Source: Bacteroidales bacterium (GTDB taxonomy: Bacteria > Bacteroidota > Bacteroidia > Bacteroidales > Bacteroidaceae). Taken from it: 64,000 nucleotides of DNA. The notes beneath the pieces are model-generated. The model saw only the letters and a list, made by a program, of their open reading frames with translations. It was not told the DNA's origin and ran no database searches. The translations under genes and the position numbers were made by a program. This document shows, piece by piece, positions 27,733 to 36,397 of the stretch (position 1 is the first letter of the stretch; each line of letters begins with the position of its first letter). The stretch spans positions 31,200-95,199 of the forward strand of contig JAATGU010000148.1 in NCBI GenBank assembly GCA_015654535.1, in the 5' to 3' direction.

Positions 27733-28655
27733 TTTTTCTCCTCAATATAATAGTTATTCAGATTTGTTTTATCAATCTCTCCTTCAGTAAATGTTACTAT
27801 GGAATATTCAGTGTCCGGTGTGTCTCCACCAGTCATAGAGATGGAAATTTCACCCACCTTTTTTCCTGGAAGTTCTATACTCATTCCGGTTTGTGGGTTC
27901 TTTACGGTTTTTCCTTTTAACTTGACACTAAATTTATCTCCAGCCTCTATTCCCTGACTCTTTCCGCCTGAGATAAGAATGGCATCATTGTCGTAAGAAA
28001 GAAAATAAGATTTCCAAGGCCTATCCATGCAGTTATTAATGATATTCTCTACTAATTTGGAGATAGCCATAGAGATTGCTTTATCGCTTAAAGTTGCATC
28101 GTAATCCGCTTTACCACCCACTCCAAGTGTTTGCTTGGTTTTTTGTTCGGCAGTTCCCTTGGCTTCCTCAGAATAGATGATGAGCCCGGTGGAAACGTCA
28201 ACCAAACGGATACTCACCGCAGCTTCAACAATTTGAGTTTTGCTGGTAGAGAAGACCTTTACATCGCCAATGTTTTTACGGCCATACTCAGTGATGGAAC
28301 CAATGATCAAATAATCCGCTCCAACATTCTGGTAAGAGTTATCGGACTTTGAGGATTCTTTGAGCAACTCATTAAGATCATTTCTTTCTAATAAAATAAA
28401 TTTCCCGGAAGATGCCAGTTTAGCAGATAAAATGTCCAACGCTTGTTTACCCATAGGATCATTGTCTTTGTCATAAAAGAGTCCTTTGGCATACTGGGTT
28501 TCGTTGGTGAAACGGGAGATGGCTACTTTTCTTTTGAGTGCTTTCCCTGCTTGATTTACAGAAGATTCGGGCTCAACGACAGTAACCTTTCTTTGGCCGT
28601 ACACTTCTGTCTGCACACAAATTAGCAGCAGAACTAAATAAATCATTTTTTTCAT
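27729..28655 (-). CDS. CsgG-family outer-membrane pore-like protein
   Basis: CsgG forms the outer-membrane export channel for curli, and other members of the family have unknown cargo. The 308-residue protein has an N-terminal signal peptide (after VYG-Q, residue 21; no lipobox cysteine is seen, unlike true CsgG), then KRKVAISRFTNETQYAKGLF, GKQALDILSAKLASSGKFILLERNDLNELLKE and VGADYLIIGSITEYGRK, all typical of the CsgG fold, and a distinct C-terminal domain (about 220-300) with SQGIEAGDKFSVKLKGK. It is the first gene of the operon with three small lipoproteins. No curlin genes (CsgA/B), CsgE or CsgF are nearby. Confidence 0.85.
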   Translation of the reverse strand: MKKMIYLVLLLICVQTEVYGQRKVTVVEPESSVNQAGKALKRKVAISRFTNETQYAKGLFYDKDNDPMGKQALDILSAKLASSGKFILLERNDLNELLKESSKSDNSYQNVGADYLIIGSITEYGRKNIGDVKVFSTSKTQIVEAAVSIRLVDVSTGLIIYSEEAKGTAEQKTKQTLGVGGKADYDATLSDKAISMAISKLVENIINNCMDRPWKSYFLSYDNDAILISGGKSQGIEAGDKFSVKLKGKTVKNPQTGMSIELPGKKVGEISISMTGGDTPDTEYSIVTFTEGEIDKTNLNNYYIEEKK

Positions 28656-28711
28656 ATTATTCTTTTTATAAAAAAACTTAAGATTTTACTAGATAAATAA
28701 TTTAGCTAAAA

Positions 28712-28719
28712 CAAAAGTA
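28712..28719 (-). promoter_or_regulatory. Promoter -7 box of the CsgG operon
   Basis: The minus strand reads TACTTTTG, 57 bases before the csgG-like start codon. The -33 element is weak. Confidence 0.5.
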
Positions 28720-28759
28720 ATATAAAAAGAATAGCAATGTATATTTATATTTGTCTTTT

Positions 28760-29599
28760 TTATTGGTCAGCTGATTTTTTTTCAAGATATTTACCTCCGA
28801 ATATGCAGGCAATTCCCAGAATAATGAAAGGGATGCTGAGCCATTGGCCCATATTAATGCTCATTCCATCTTCAAAACCTACCTGATTTTCTTTCAGAAA
28901 TTCCACAAAGAAACGGAAAGTAAAAATGAGAGTGATGGTTAATCCAAAGAAAAAGCCTCGGTGAAGCTTGCCTTTATATTTTTTGTAAAGGAAGATGTTG
29001 AGGAAAAAGAAGAGGAGATACGCTAATGCTTCATAGAGTTGGGCAGGATGGCGAGGTAACTTATCTTCACGGACAAAAATAAATGCCCAGGGAACATTGG
29101 TTACTTTCCCAATGATTTCGGAGTTCATCAAGTTACCTAAGCGGATGCAGCAGGCTGCGATGGGTGTGGCTATGGCAATCATATCGAGCACATCCATGTA
29201 GTTTAGCTTGGTCTTTCGCACATAGAGCCAAAGGGCTACAAGCAGACCGATGGTTCCGCCATGACTTGCCAGGCCTTCATAGCCGGTAAACTTTATTCCG
29301 TCTGGAGTAAACTTTATGGGAAGTATCATTTCCACAGGGTGGGAGAGGAAGTAGTCCGGCTGATAGAAAAGGCAATGCCCCAGTCGCGCACCGATTAAGA
29401 TGGCGAAGAAACAGTAGAAAAAGAGTGGTTCAAACTTCTTTTCAGGAATGTTCTGATCTTTGTACAAGTAATGCACCACGTAGTATGCCGCCAGCAACCC
29501 TAATGCAAACAGGACTGAATAGTAACGAAGGGTAATGCCAAAAGCAGTAAATATTTCTAAGTCAGGATTCCAAGTGATATACGCCAGCAAGCTGCTCAT
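28760..29599 (-). CDS. lgt: Prolipoprotein diacylglyceryl transferase
   Basis: Lgt transfers diacylglycerol to the cysteine of prolipoproteins, the first step of lipoprotein maturation in the inner membrane. The 279-residue protein has about seven membrane segments and the family motifs: [27 protein letters not shown] (conserved His), [14 protein letters not shown] (the signature Arg-Leu-Gly-Asn..Asn-Ser-Glu) and [10 protein letters not shown]. It is the last gene of ychF-panE-lgt, 11 bp after panE. Confidence 0.97.
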   Translation of the reverse strand: MSSLLAYITWNPDLEIFTAFGITLRYYSVLFALGLLAAYYVVHYLYKDQNIPEKKFEPLFFYCFFAILIGARLGHCLFYQPDYFLSHPVEMILPIKFTPDGIKFTGYEGLASHGGTIGLLVALWLYVRKTKLNYMDVLDMIAIATPIAACCIRLGNLMNSEIIGKVTNVPWAFIFVREDKLPRHPAQLYEALAYLLFFFLNIFLYKKYKGKLHRGFFFGLTITLIFTFRFFVEFLKENQVGFEDGMSINMGQWLSIPFIILGIACIFGGKYLEKKSADQ

Positions 29600-29610
29600 G
29601 ATGTCTTTGT

Positions 29611-30522
29611 TTAGTTAAATTTTTCTGCTAATAACTTGTAAGTAGGCACTTCAATTCCCAGTTGATCTCCTTTGGAAATAAGGTCAAAGAGTAAGCCATC
29701 GATTTCCGATTCATGTCCTTTGGCGAGGTCTTTTTGCAGGGAAGCTGTGGTGGCGGGGTCTAACTTATCAATTACTTTGAGGTTATAGGCCACCGGATCT
29801 TCCGTGAAATCTATTCCAAGAGCTTTGCCAATGGCGGTACTTTCCCGTGATAGACCGATGAAAGTGTCCCGTATTTTTCCCTCTTTTTGCACTTCTCCCA
29901 TGGGAACGTTATAGTATGCGCCAGTACAAGCCATCGCGGAGATGAACGACCATTTCACGAATGTATCACGGTTGATATCGTCTGAAATGGGTGCTTTAAT
30001 ACCACTCTCCTGAAGGACTTTCTGCACTTCCTGAAGCTTTTCATAAGGTACATTGTCTTCTTTTCGGGCACCAAACACGAGACGAAAGATGGTTCCCATC
30101 TGGGTAATCTCGCCCGGAGCGGAGACGAATCCCACAATGTAGATGCAACCATCGAGAATGGTTACCTGAGGTACCTTGCTTTGTATCTTGGACCCGGTGC
30201 CATAGACGTTGAGAATTGGTATCACAAGCGTGTCTTTGTGGGCAGCCTTTGCTATTAGTTCCGTGATAGAATCAATGGAATACCCTTTTACGCAGACAAA
30301 AATCACATCGGCTTTATCTGAATATTCCTCCGCCGTACAAGCGTTTATGTGGACGGTATGTTCTCCTTTCAATCCGGATTTCAGTTTTAAGCCGTCCTCC
30401 TGCATTGCTTTCAAGTGAGCTCCGCGTGCAATGCAAGTCACATTGTGACCCGCCAAAGCAAGAAAAGCGGCGATACTTCCTCCCACGCCGCCGGTTCCTA
30501 TAATCAGATATTTTGCAGCCAT
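29611..30522 (-). CDS. panE: Ketopantoate reductase-family protein
   Basis: PanE reduces 2-dehydropantoate to pantoate with NADPH in coenzyme A synthesis. The 303-residue protein starts with the Rossmann motif [28 protein letters not shown] (residues 6-33), has the KGYSIDSI segment carrying the expected active-site Lys, and the C-terminal [21 protein letters not shown] and [10 protein letters not shown] that fit the ApbA family. It lies between ychF (9 bp upstream) and lgt. The family has paralogues of other specificity, so the substrate is likely but not certain. Confidence 0.85.
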   Translation of the reverse strand: MAAKYLIIGTGGVGGSIAAFLALAGHNVTCIARGAHLKAMQEDGLKLKSGLKGEHTVHINACTAEEYSDKADVIFVCVKGYSIDSITELIAKAAHKDTLVIPILNVYGTGSKIQSKVPQVTILDGCIYIVGFVSAPGEITQMGTIFRLVFGARKEDNVPYEKLQEVQKVLQESGIKAPISDDINRDTFVKWSFISAMACTGAYYNVPMGEVQKEGKIRDTFIGLSRESTAIGKALGIDFTEDPVAYNLKVIDKLDPATTASLQKDLAKGHESEIDGLLFDLISKGDQLGIEVPTYKLLAEKFN

Positions 30523-30531
30523 GATGTTTTG

Positions 30532-31635
30532 TTATACATTAAAGCGGAAGTGCATGATGTCACCGTCTTCCACTACATATTCCTTACCTTCCACACCCAG
30601 TTTACCCGCTTCTTTTACGGCAGCTTCCGAGCCATATTCTATAAAGTCATGGTATTTAATAACCTCCGCACGGATAAAACCTTTTTCAAAGTCCGTGTGA
30701 ATCACTCCGGCACACTGCGGAGCTTTGCTTCCTTTGAGGTAAGTCCATGCACGGACTTCCTGCACACCAGCGGTGAAATAAGTCTCCAAATTCAACAATG
30801 TGTAGGCAGATTTAATAAGTCTGGCTACTCCCGATTCCACCAATCCAATCTCACTGAGGAACATTTCACGTTCTTCGAACGTTTCAAACTCAGCAATTTC
30901 GGATTCTATCTTGGCAGCTACGATAAGCAATTGGGCATCTTCTTCTTTAATCGCCTCACGTACCAGTTCCACGTACTTATTTCCGTTCACGGCACTGGCT
31001 TCGTCCACGTTGCATACATAGAGAACCGGTTTACTGGTGAGTAAGTATAGCTCTTTGGCTAATTTTTGTTCGTCCTTTGTTTCAAACTGAACTGTGCGGG
31101 CCGACTTCCCTTGTTCCAGAACCGCCTTATATTTTGCAAGTACGTCATACGTCATCTTTGCCACTTTGTCACCGCCTGTTACCGCTTGTTTCTGTACTTT
31201 CTGAATGCGGCTGTCGATAGTATCCAGGTCTTTCAGCTGAAGTTCGTAATCAATGATCTCTTTGTCGCGAATAGGGTTGACAGATCCGTCCACATGCACC
31301 ACATTTTCGTCGTCAAAACAGCGAAGAACGTGAATGATCGCATCCGTTTCGCGGATGTTGGCAAGGAACTTATTCCCTAAACCTTCACCCTTGCTGGCAC
31401 CTTTCACCAGTCCGGCAATATCCACAATCTCAACCGTGGTAGGCACTATGCGATTAGGGTGCACCAATTCAGCAAGCTTATTCAGCCGTTCATCGGGAAC
31501 AGTGATTACACCAACGTTAGGTTCTATCGTACAAAAAGGAAAGTTTGCAGCTTGCGCCTTTGCGTTGGACAAGCAATTAAAGAGAGTCGATTTTCCCACA
31601 TTGGGAAGTCCTACGATACCACATTGTAAAGCCAT
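30532..31635 (-). CDS. ychF: Ribosome-binding ATPase YchF
   Basis: YchF/OLA1 proteins are Obg-related P-loop proteins that bind ribosomes and prefer ATP. The 367-residue protein has Walker A GLPNVGKSTLFN (residues 8-19), switch regions FCTIEPNVG and DIAGLVKGASKGEGLGNKFL, a coiled-coil insertion (about 125-200), the variant NxxE nucleotide motif CNVDE and the C-terminal TGS domain (about 275-367). It heads the operon ychF-panE-lgt and has a strong promoter. Confidence 0.97.
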   Translation of the reverse strand: MALQCGIVGLPNVGKSTLFNCLSNAKAQAANFPFCTIEPNVGVITVPDERLNKLAELVHPNRIVPTTVEIVDIAGLVKGASKGEGLGNKFLANIRETDAIIHVLRCFDDENVVHVDGSVNPIRDKEIIDYELQLKDLDTIDSRIQKVQKQAVTGGDKVAKMTYDVLAKYKAVLEQGKSARTVQFETKDEQKLAKELYLLTSKPVLYVCNVDEASAVNGNKYVELVREAIKEEDAQLLIVAAKIESEIAEFETFEEREMFLSEIGLVESGVARLIKSAYTLLNLETYFTAGVQEVRAWTYLKGSKAPQCAGVIHTDFEKGFIRAEVIKYHDFIEYGSEAAVKEAGKLGVEGKEYVVEDGDIMHFRFNV

Positions 31636-31682
31636 TCTATCTATCGTTTATTTATTTCTTATTTTAAATCTTTTCCAGCTCA

Positions 31683-31714
31683 CAAAAGTACAAATTATTC
31701 GGGGGAATGCAAAG
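31683..31714 (-). promoter_or_regulatory. Promoter of ychF-panE-lgt
   Basis: On the minus strand CTTTG (31714-31710) is followed after 19 bp by TACTTTTG (31690-31683), a full match to the Bacteroides consensus. Confidence 0.78.
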
Positions 31715-31783
31715 AATTACTCGTTTACCTTGGCTATTAATAACATCTAACTATAGAGATCTTCCATTTATCCAAGAAATAAG

Positions 31784-31901
31784 TTCTGTTTGATATATAG
31801 CTAACTACTATTTTGATATATATCAAAGAGTGTGTCAGATATATATCAAAGAGTGTGTCAGATATATATCAAAATACCTTCCCGATATATATCAAACAGA
31901 A
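31784..31901. repeat. Intergenic array 3: five GATATATATC palindromes at exact 23-bp spacing inside a 16-bp inverted repeat
   Basis: GATATATATC occurs at 31815, 31838, 31861 and 31884, and a degenerate copy (GATATATAGC) at 31792, all exactly 23 bp apart. Copies two and three share the spacer AAAGAGTGTGTCA; the other spacers differ. The outer copies are inverted, so that TTCTGTTTGATATATA (31784-31799) and TATATATCAAACAGAA (31886-31901) form a perfect 16-bp inverted repeat. The right end reaches the expected -33 region of the ECF sigma operon promoter (-7 box at 31915-31922), so binding there could block or help transcription. Confidence 0.9.
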
Positions 31902-31914
31902 AAAATAACTTGAG

Positions 31915-31922
31915 TATCTTTG
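31915..31922 (+). promoter_or_regulatory. Promoter -7 box of the ECF sigma operon
   Basis: TATCTTTG matches TAnnTTTG. The position of a -33 element, about 31892-31895, coincides with the last palindrome of array 3, and no TTTG is present there. Transcription would start about 70 bases before the gene. Confidence 0.55.
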
Positions 31923-32000
31923 AACGTTTCCTTGGCTGGGGTGTATGCTATCATGGAACTGTTCCTCACGATGAGTAGACATTTAATAACGAAATTAAAA

Positions 32001-33188
32001 ATGAACATGAAAAAAAAGTATATCGGATTTATAATTATCTGTTTTGTTTTTCAAGTATCCTTTGCACAAACACCTCAGAAAGTAGTTACTTTTGTCCAAG
32101 TGCAGCATGACGCAGAGTGGTATAAGCAGCAAGCTGAAGCATGGAAGAAGGAGATTAGTAATGACAAACATAATGAGGTTGCGTGGGAAAGTTATTACCG
32201 AGCCACAAAATATGAATTCGTTTGCGCAGAAGGGGAGAAGGATTATGAAAAGATCTACGCCCGATTGGATAAAATTATGAAAGGAATGAAGCGGGCAATA
32301 CCTGATTCTTATACGTATAACGTGATGATGTATTACCATGGCGGAAACGATTTGAGTAAAAGTGCTTATATGGTTAAGGCTATTTCGATGCGTCCTGACG
32401 AAGTGAGCTTTTTCCCGGATTATGTGTCTTTTGCGATATTGACTCAAAATGATACTCTTTGCACAAACACTTGTAAGAAGTGGTATGAAAGCGGAAAATA
32501 CTCGGCAGGATTGATGAATTATGATTATAATGAGATGGCTGGAATAGATAAGGATGGCATTATATTTGCCAATGGAGATAATTCAATCTATCCTAAATTG
32601 CTGCTTCAATATGGCAAGAATCTGTTTAAGGATAAGAAATTAGTCTGTCTTCCTTTCTTGTATGAGGAGAATTATCGGGAGCGAGTTCTCAAGGAGTTGG
32701 GTGTTCCTCCTTTTCCGGGAACTGATAAAGAACTGAACGCCAAATATCCAGCTAATAATCAATTGTCAATTGAAATAGTAAAACATATAATTAAATACAC
32801 GCGTCGTCCGGTTTATTTCTCAGCCATTGATGACGAAACAATTACTTCATTTAAAGATAGTCTTTATTCTGAGGGGTTAGTAATGAAATATTCATCCAAA
32901 TCATACGATAACCTAGCAGTAACAAAGCGCAATTATGAGCAAACTTACTTGTTGGATTACCTGAAAGAGAGTTTTAATCCTGATGGGTATAAGGATGTGG
33001 TTGGGCACATTAGCATGAATTACGTGACGGGGTTCCGTTCACTTCTGGAATTTTATCGTGTTACAGGAGATTTAAATAACTATACTAAATTAAAAACTCA
33101 ACTTCATGCCATTATTGATAATTACCATTTTGATAATAGTGATAGTAAAAATGAGTATTTGAAATGCCTTGAACCAAGCGGGAAATGA
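32001..33188 (+). CDS. Secreted protein of unknown function, first gene of the ECF operon
   Basis: I do not recognise a named family. From the ATG at 32001 the protein has 395 residues with a signal peptide (KKKYIGFIIICFVFQVSFAQ, cut near residue 23). The mature part is helical and tetratricopeptide-like (DAEWYKQQAEAWKKEISNDKHNEVAWESYYRATKYEFVC; KSAYMVKAISMRPDEVSFFPDYVSFAI). The C-terminal half (VYFSAIDDETITSFKDSLYSEGLVMKYS) resembles the part of large Bacteroidetes membrane proteins that follows a glycosyltransferase-like domain. The frame runs upstream to 31920, but that start would lie in the -7 box. It overlaps the sigma factor start by 4 bp (ATGA), so the two are translationally coupled and may belong to one sensing circuit. 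Confidence 0.75.
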   Translation: MNMKKKYIGFIIICFVFQVSFAQTPQKVVTFVQVQHDAEWYKQQAEAWKKEISNDKHNEVAWESYYRATKYEFVCAEGEKDYEKIYARLDKIMKGMKRAIPDSYTYNVMMYYHGGNDLSKSAYMVKAISMRPDEVSFFPDYVSFAILTQNDTLCTNTCKKWYESGKYSAGLMNYDYNEMAGIDKDGIIFANGDNSIYPKLLLQYGKNLFKDKKLVCLPFLYEENYRERVLKELGVPPFPGTDKELNAKYPANNQLSIEIVKHIIKYTRRPVYFSAIDDETITSFKDSLYSEGLVMKYSSKSYDNLAVTKRNYEQTYLLDYLKESFNPDGYKDVVGHISMNYVTGFRSLLEFYRVTGDLNNYTKLKTQLHAIIDNYHFDNSDSKNEYLKCLEPSGK

Positions 33189-33766
33189 GGATATTTCACT
33201 CATATAAACAAGATACGGACGAAGAGCTAATGCGATGGGTTTCCAAGGGTGACACCAAAGCTTTTGAGGAACTCTACTTGCGCTACGCAAGGCGCCTTCA
33301 AGGATTCTTTATTCGTATGCTTGGATATGATATTGCTAAAGCTGAGGACTTTACACAAGAACTCTTTCTTAAAGTTTATGAAAGCAGAAGCGCCTACGGA
33401 GAGGGAAAGATTTTCTCTTCGTGGGCCTTCTCAATGGCGTACAACTTGTGTAAAAATGAATATCGCCATCAGGAGGTGGTGGAGAATCATGAAGCGGAAT
33501 TGAAGGTTACTTCTTCGGACATTGAAGAACCCATCTTTGAGCAACTGTATGATCGGGCTGTCTTTGAAACCCAACTAAGGGAATCTCTTCAAAAACTTAC
33601 CGGAGAGCAATTGGCAGCCTTTACTCTTCGCTATGACGAAGAGCTATCTATACCGGAAATAGCCCGTATACTTGTTTGTCCGGAAGGTACTGTGAAGTCG
33701 AGACTCCACTATGCTTTGCGTAGTTTGTCTCAATCATTATCCATGTATAACCCTGTAAAACAATAA
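33185..33766 (+). CDS. ECF-type RNA polymerase sigma factor
   Basis: The 193-residue protein has sigma region 2 (FEELYLRYARRLQGFFIRMLGYDIAKAEDFTQELFLKVYE, about residues 28-67, with IFSSWAFSMAYNLCKNEYR after it) and region 4 (LTGEQLAAFTLRYDEELSIPEIARILVCPEGTVKSRLHYALRSL, about 138-181), without region 3, as in extracytoplasmic-function sigma factors. It is coupled to the secreted protein upstream and precedes a single-pass membrane protein by 3 bp. It is not next to a SusC/SusD pair, so it is unlikely to be a simple glycan-uptake regulator. Confidence 0.94.
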   Translation: MRIFHSYKQDTDEELMRWVSKGDTKAFEELYLRYARRLQGFFIRMLGYDIAKAEDFTQELFLKVYESRSAYGEGKIFSSWAFSMAYNLCKNEYRHQEVVENHEAELKVTSSDIEEPIFEQLYDRAVFETQLRESLQKLTGEQLAAFTLRYDEELSIPEIARILVCPEGTVKSRLHYALRSLSQSLSMYNPVKQ

Positions 33767-33769
33767 TCA

Positions 33770-34288
33770 ATGAAGAATGAAGAGTTGAATAAACTAGAAG
33801 AATCCGCTGAAATGAAGCATCTCTTGAAAGCTTCTAAAGCGCTATATGAGAAGGATAAAGCAGAGAATCCGCCTCGTTCCTTCGATTCCTTGATAAAAAA
33901 AATAGAGCAACAAGAACGTCCTTCCCACAGGATGGGTATTTCTCCTTGGTGGCTTGCCGCCGCTTGCTTGGTAGGTGTACTGATTGGTTGGAACTTTCCA
34001 TTCGGGAATTCATCGAAGGATGATCGGTTAGCGGTGAATGACACCGTGGTGGTTACTGAAAAACAAACCGATACTGTTTATCGGCAAGCGCCGGTATTGC
34101 AGAAAGCTGTAGAAAGAAAACAAAGAAAGTCGGTTGTGCATCAGCAAATTGTTCAACCGCAGACCATTTCATTTCCGGTGATGTGCACTGAAGTAGCACT
34201 TCCCAGCCTGAAAAACCCCCGTCCTGCCAACGCAGGAAGAAGTCTGACTCAAGAAGATTTTCCGATTCACTTGCTCGTTTCCTTGTAA
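33770..34288 (+). CDS. Single-pass membrane protein, possible anti-sigma factor
   Basis: The 172-residue protein has a cytoplasm-facing helical N-terminus (MKNEELNKLEESAEMKHLLKASKALYEKDKAENPPRSFDSLIKKIEQ), one membrane segment near residues 62-79 (WWLAAACLVGVLIGWNFPF) and a periplasmic Lys/Gln-rich tail. This layout and its place just after an ECF sigma gene suggest an anti-sigma factor. I do not see a zinc-binding ASD signature (HxxxCxxC), so the role is inferred from context. Similar proteins without known function are common beside ECF factors in Bacteroides. Confidence 0.65.
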   Translation: MKNEELNKLEESAEMKHLLKASKALYEKDKAENPPRSFDSLIKKIEQQERPSHRMGISPWWLAAACLVGVLIGWNFPFGNSSKDDRLAVNDTVVVTEKQTDTVYRQAPVLQKAVERKQRKSVVHQQIVQPQTISFPVMCTEVALPSLKNPRPANAGRSLTQEDFPIHLLVSL

Positions 34289-34619
34289 AAGAGTGGGATA
34301 ACTTTATGAATTAGACCTTATAGAAACCTTTTTCAGCAGAAAAAGGAGTGTGTTTCTATAGTGACTTTCTTGAGAATTGTTATTTTTTATAATCATTTAA
34401 ATAGGGTAGTGGGCAACTTATTAAAAAGCGGATGATCTAAAGTTATAAATTGGAACATCATAATGAGTAGTCGGTTTATTATTCTAAGAAGAAAACGTAT
34501 TGATTGGTGGTAATTTAAAAGCCAACAGATCTTGTAATATTTTAGTTTTAGCCTTTAATTTATTGATGTTCAATTGATTCTTTTGAGAGTAATATTTTAT
34601 AAGCAATTTTCAATTGTTC
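34289..34619. other. Gene-free stretch with a hairpin after the ECF operon
   Basis: This 331-bp stretch between convergent genes has no supportable gene. A hairpin at 34321-34358 (8-bp stem CCTTTTTC/GAAAAAGG with 4-base loop, extended by TAGAAA/TTTCTA across a bulge) may end the sigma operon, although no T run follows directly. Nothing else stands out. Confidence 0.45.
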
Positions 34620-35786
34620 TTATTTCAGATATTTATTAAAAAAAGCAAGTGTTTCTTGCTGCATTTCTTTGCTAAAGAAGTGAGGACCATCCCAAAACTT
34701 AGTTATAAGTTTATCATTAGCATTCTGGCTGTTCCACGTGGAATGAAGGCTTTTATAAGCATCTTTTACACCATTTACCGGAAAAAGTTTATCGCGTAAT
34801 CCGTTGAAGAACAGCATCGGTTTGGGACAAGCCAAGGCAGCCACATCGGAATAATCCATATAGTTACGAATTCCGGGCACAAGCATGGCCCAGGCACTTC
34901 CGCCTTTATTTTGATTATTGGTGAGTGTCATCAGAGAATCGGTGGTATTCATCCAGCAAATGGCAGCTCCCACCTTTACTTTGTCCGATGCCGCAGCCAG
35001 CATCCAAGCACGGTGTGCCCCCATTGAAAAGCCTAGTGTACCAATCTTTTCGGCATTTACTTCAGGTAAAGAGGCAAGAAAATCAACACTTCTTATATCG
35101 TCATACGTGATAATCCCACACCATGAATAGCCCATCTGCATTAAGTTACAGGCAAGTGCTTGCTGAGTTTCATAGTTTACGCCTTCTTTTCTTCCTCTTT
35201 CACCCCAAAACAGGGCGTCAATAGAGAGAACCACGTAACCGTGCGCCGCAAAATAATCGCCCACATAGACACTATCATAACATTGCACTGACCATTTGTC
35301 GGCATCTGCTAATACTTCTGCCGAAACACCAAAAGGTCTGACCATCTTTTCCTTTCCAATCGAAAATTTAGCGCCATGATCATGTAACATTACCACGGCA
35401 GGGTAGGGACCTTTCCCTTTATTAGGGACTAATAAATACGCAGGGATGCGGTCAAACCCCGAGATGTTTAGCACAATCTTTCTTGCTTCATATCCGTTTC
35501 TTTGCTCTTTTTCAAGCACTTTCATATTGAAAGGAGCGGAAGGAGGCGCGGGATTCAGGCAGGAAAAAAGGACTTCCCTTCCGGCTTTTTTCCATTGATC
35601 GAACTTTTTAATAGGCGATTTTCCCCAGGCCATAGGATAGGTGAGTTGCTGTTTCATTTTTTGATAGGCAACGGGCATATTCTTTTGCACCCCGTAAGGC
35701 AAATAATCCGGAGATTGAGCCTGTTGAGTTTGTGCCGACAGGCTGAAAAATGGGAATAAGCAAAGAACAAGAATAATTTTTTTCAT
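34620..35786 (-). CDS. Secreted alpha/beta hydrolase (esterase-like)
   Basis: The 388-residue protein has a signal peptide (cut after SLSAQ, about residue 19) and an alpha/beta hydrolase fold: strand VVMLHDHGA (oxyanion region), nucleophile elbow GFSMGAHRAW near residue 250, acidic residue in LFFNGLRDKLFPVNG and a catalytic His in DGPHFFSKEM near the C-terminus. This resembles acetyl-xylan-esterase or dienelactone-hydrolase-type proteins of gut Bacteroidetes, which often remove acyl groups from polysaccharides. The substrate is not known. It follows the flavin-binding protein by 18 bp and is probably co-transcribed. Its coding sequence contains a parS-like site. Confidence 0.85.
   Translation of the reverse strand: MKKIILVLCLFPFFSLSAQTQQAQSPDYLPYGVQKNMPVAYQKMKQQLTYPMAWGKSPIKKFDQWKKAGREVLFSCLNPAPPSAPFNMKVLEKEQRNGYEARKIVLNISGFDRIPAYLLVPNKGKGPYPAVVMLHDHGAKFSIGKEKMVRPFGVSAEVLADADKWSVQCYDSVYVGDYFAAHGYVVLSIDALFWGERGRKEGVNYETQQALACNLMQMGYSWCGIITYDDIRSVDFLASLPEVNAEKIGTLGFSMGAHRAWMLAAASDKVKVGAAICWMNTTDSLMTLTNNQNKGGSAWAMLVPGIRNYMDYSDVAALACPKPMLFFNGLRDKLFPVNGVKDAYKSLHSTWNSQNANDKLITKFWDGPHFFSKEMQQETLAFFNKYLK
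34730..34745. promoter_or_regulatory. Possible second parS-like site inside the esterase gene
   Basis: TGTTCCACGTGGAATG matches TGTTYCACGTGRAACA at 14 of 16 positions. It encodes HSTWNS in the gene, so chance is possible. It is about 9.9 kb from the better site between apt and mnmG. Confidence 0.4.
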
Positions 35787-35804
35787 AACAATGGAGGAGC
35801 GATA

Positions 35805-36269
35805 TTAGTCTATTTTTTCGGTTTCAGTCTGAAAGTTAGTATAACTTTTAAGATTATTGGGGATAAACTTCAGCATAGAAAAATCTTGCGAGTCTACTCC
35901 TTCAGGATAATACATTTCCCATTCTTTCATCCATGCCTTGTGCTTGAAATCGCGATCAGTTACTATTTCTATTCTTCCTTGTAACATTGTACCTTTGAAG
36001 TTTTCCGGATTGCAAAAATAAAGATTTGCTTTATTATTAATTGCGATCTCTTTGATCTTTGTTGAAGAGGTATTTGTAGTAAGATATACAGTCAATTGGT
36101 TTTCTTCCACCTCGTACATTGGAATCAGATGAGGGTATTGTTTTTTATTCCTCAGGTTCAGCATGGCACGGGTAGAAGGGAATCCTTTCGCATCTATTGT
36201 AGAAAGATAAACAATAGGAGCAGATTCAATAATCGCTAGTTGCTTTTCTTGTTTTTCTGTTTGTTTCAT
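35805..36269 (-). CDS. Pyridoxamine 5'-phosphate oxidase-family (split-barrel) protein
   Basis: The 154-residue protein has the FMN-binding split-barrel pattern of general-stress proteins (IVYLSTIDAKGFPSTRAMLNL, LTVYLTTNTSSTKIKEIAINNKANLYFCNPENFKGTMLQGRIEIVTD). Such proteins bind FMN or F420 and their substrates are mostly unknown; true PdxH residues are not evident, so no symbol is given. It precedes the esterase gene by 18 bp on the same strand. A CAAAGATA box at 36366-36373 may be the promoter, with a leader of about 90 bases. Confidence 0.85.
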   Translation of the reverse strand: MKQTEKQEKQLAIIESAPIVYLSTIDAKGFPSTRAMLNLRNKKQYPHLIPMYEVEENQLTVYLTTNTSSTKIKEIAINNKANLYFCNPENFKGTMLQGRIEIVTDRDFKHKAWMKEWEMYYPEGVDSQDFSMLKFIPNNLKSYTNFQTETEKID

Positions 36270-36365
36270 GATAGTATATTGTTTGAATCAGACAAATTAT
36301 TTCATCAAAAGGGAAGCCTATTTGCGAGAAATTAGTATTGCCTCTATGAATTTTAAGTTTACTTG

Positions 36366-36373
36366 CAAAGATA
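36366..36373 (-). promoter_or_regulatory. Possible promoter -7 box of the split-barrel/esterase pair
   Basis: The minus strand reads TATCTTTG, about 97 bases before the start codon. There is no clear -33 element. Confidence 0.4.
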
Positions 36374-36397
36374 TTGTATTTTAATTATTACTCCTAA

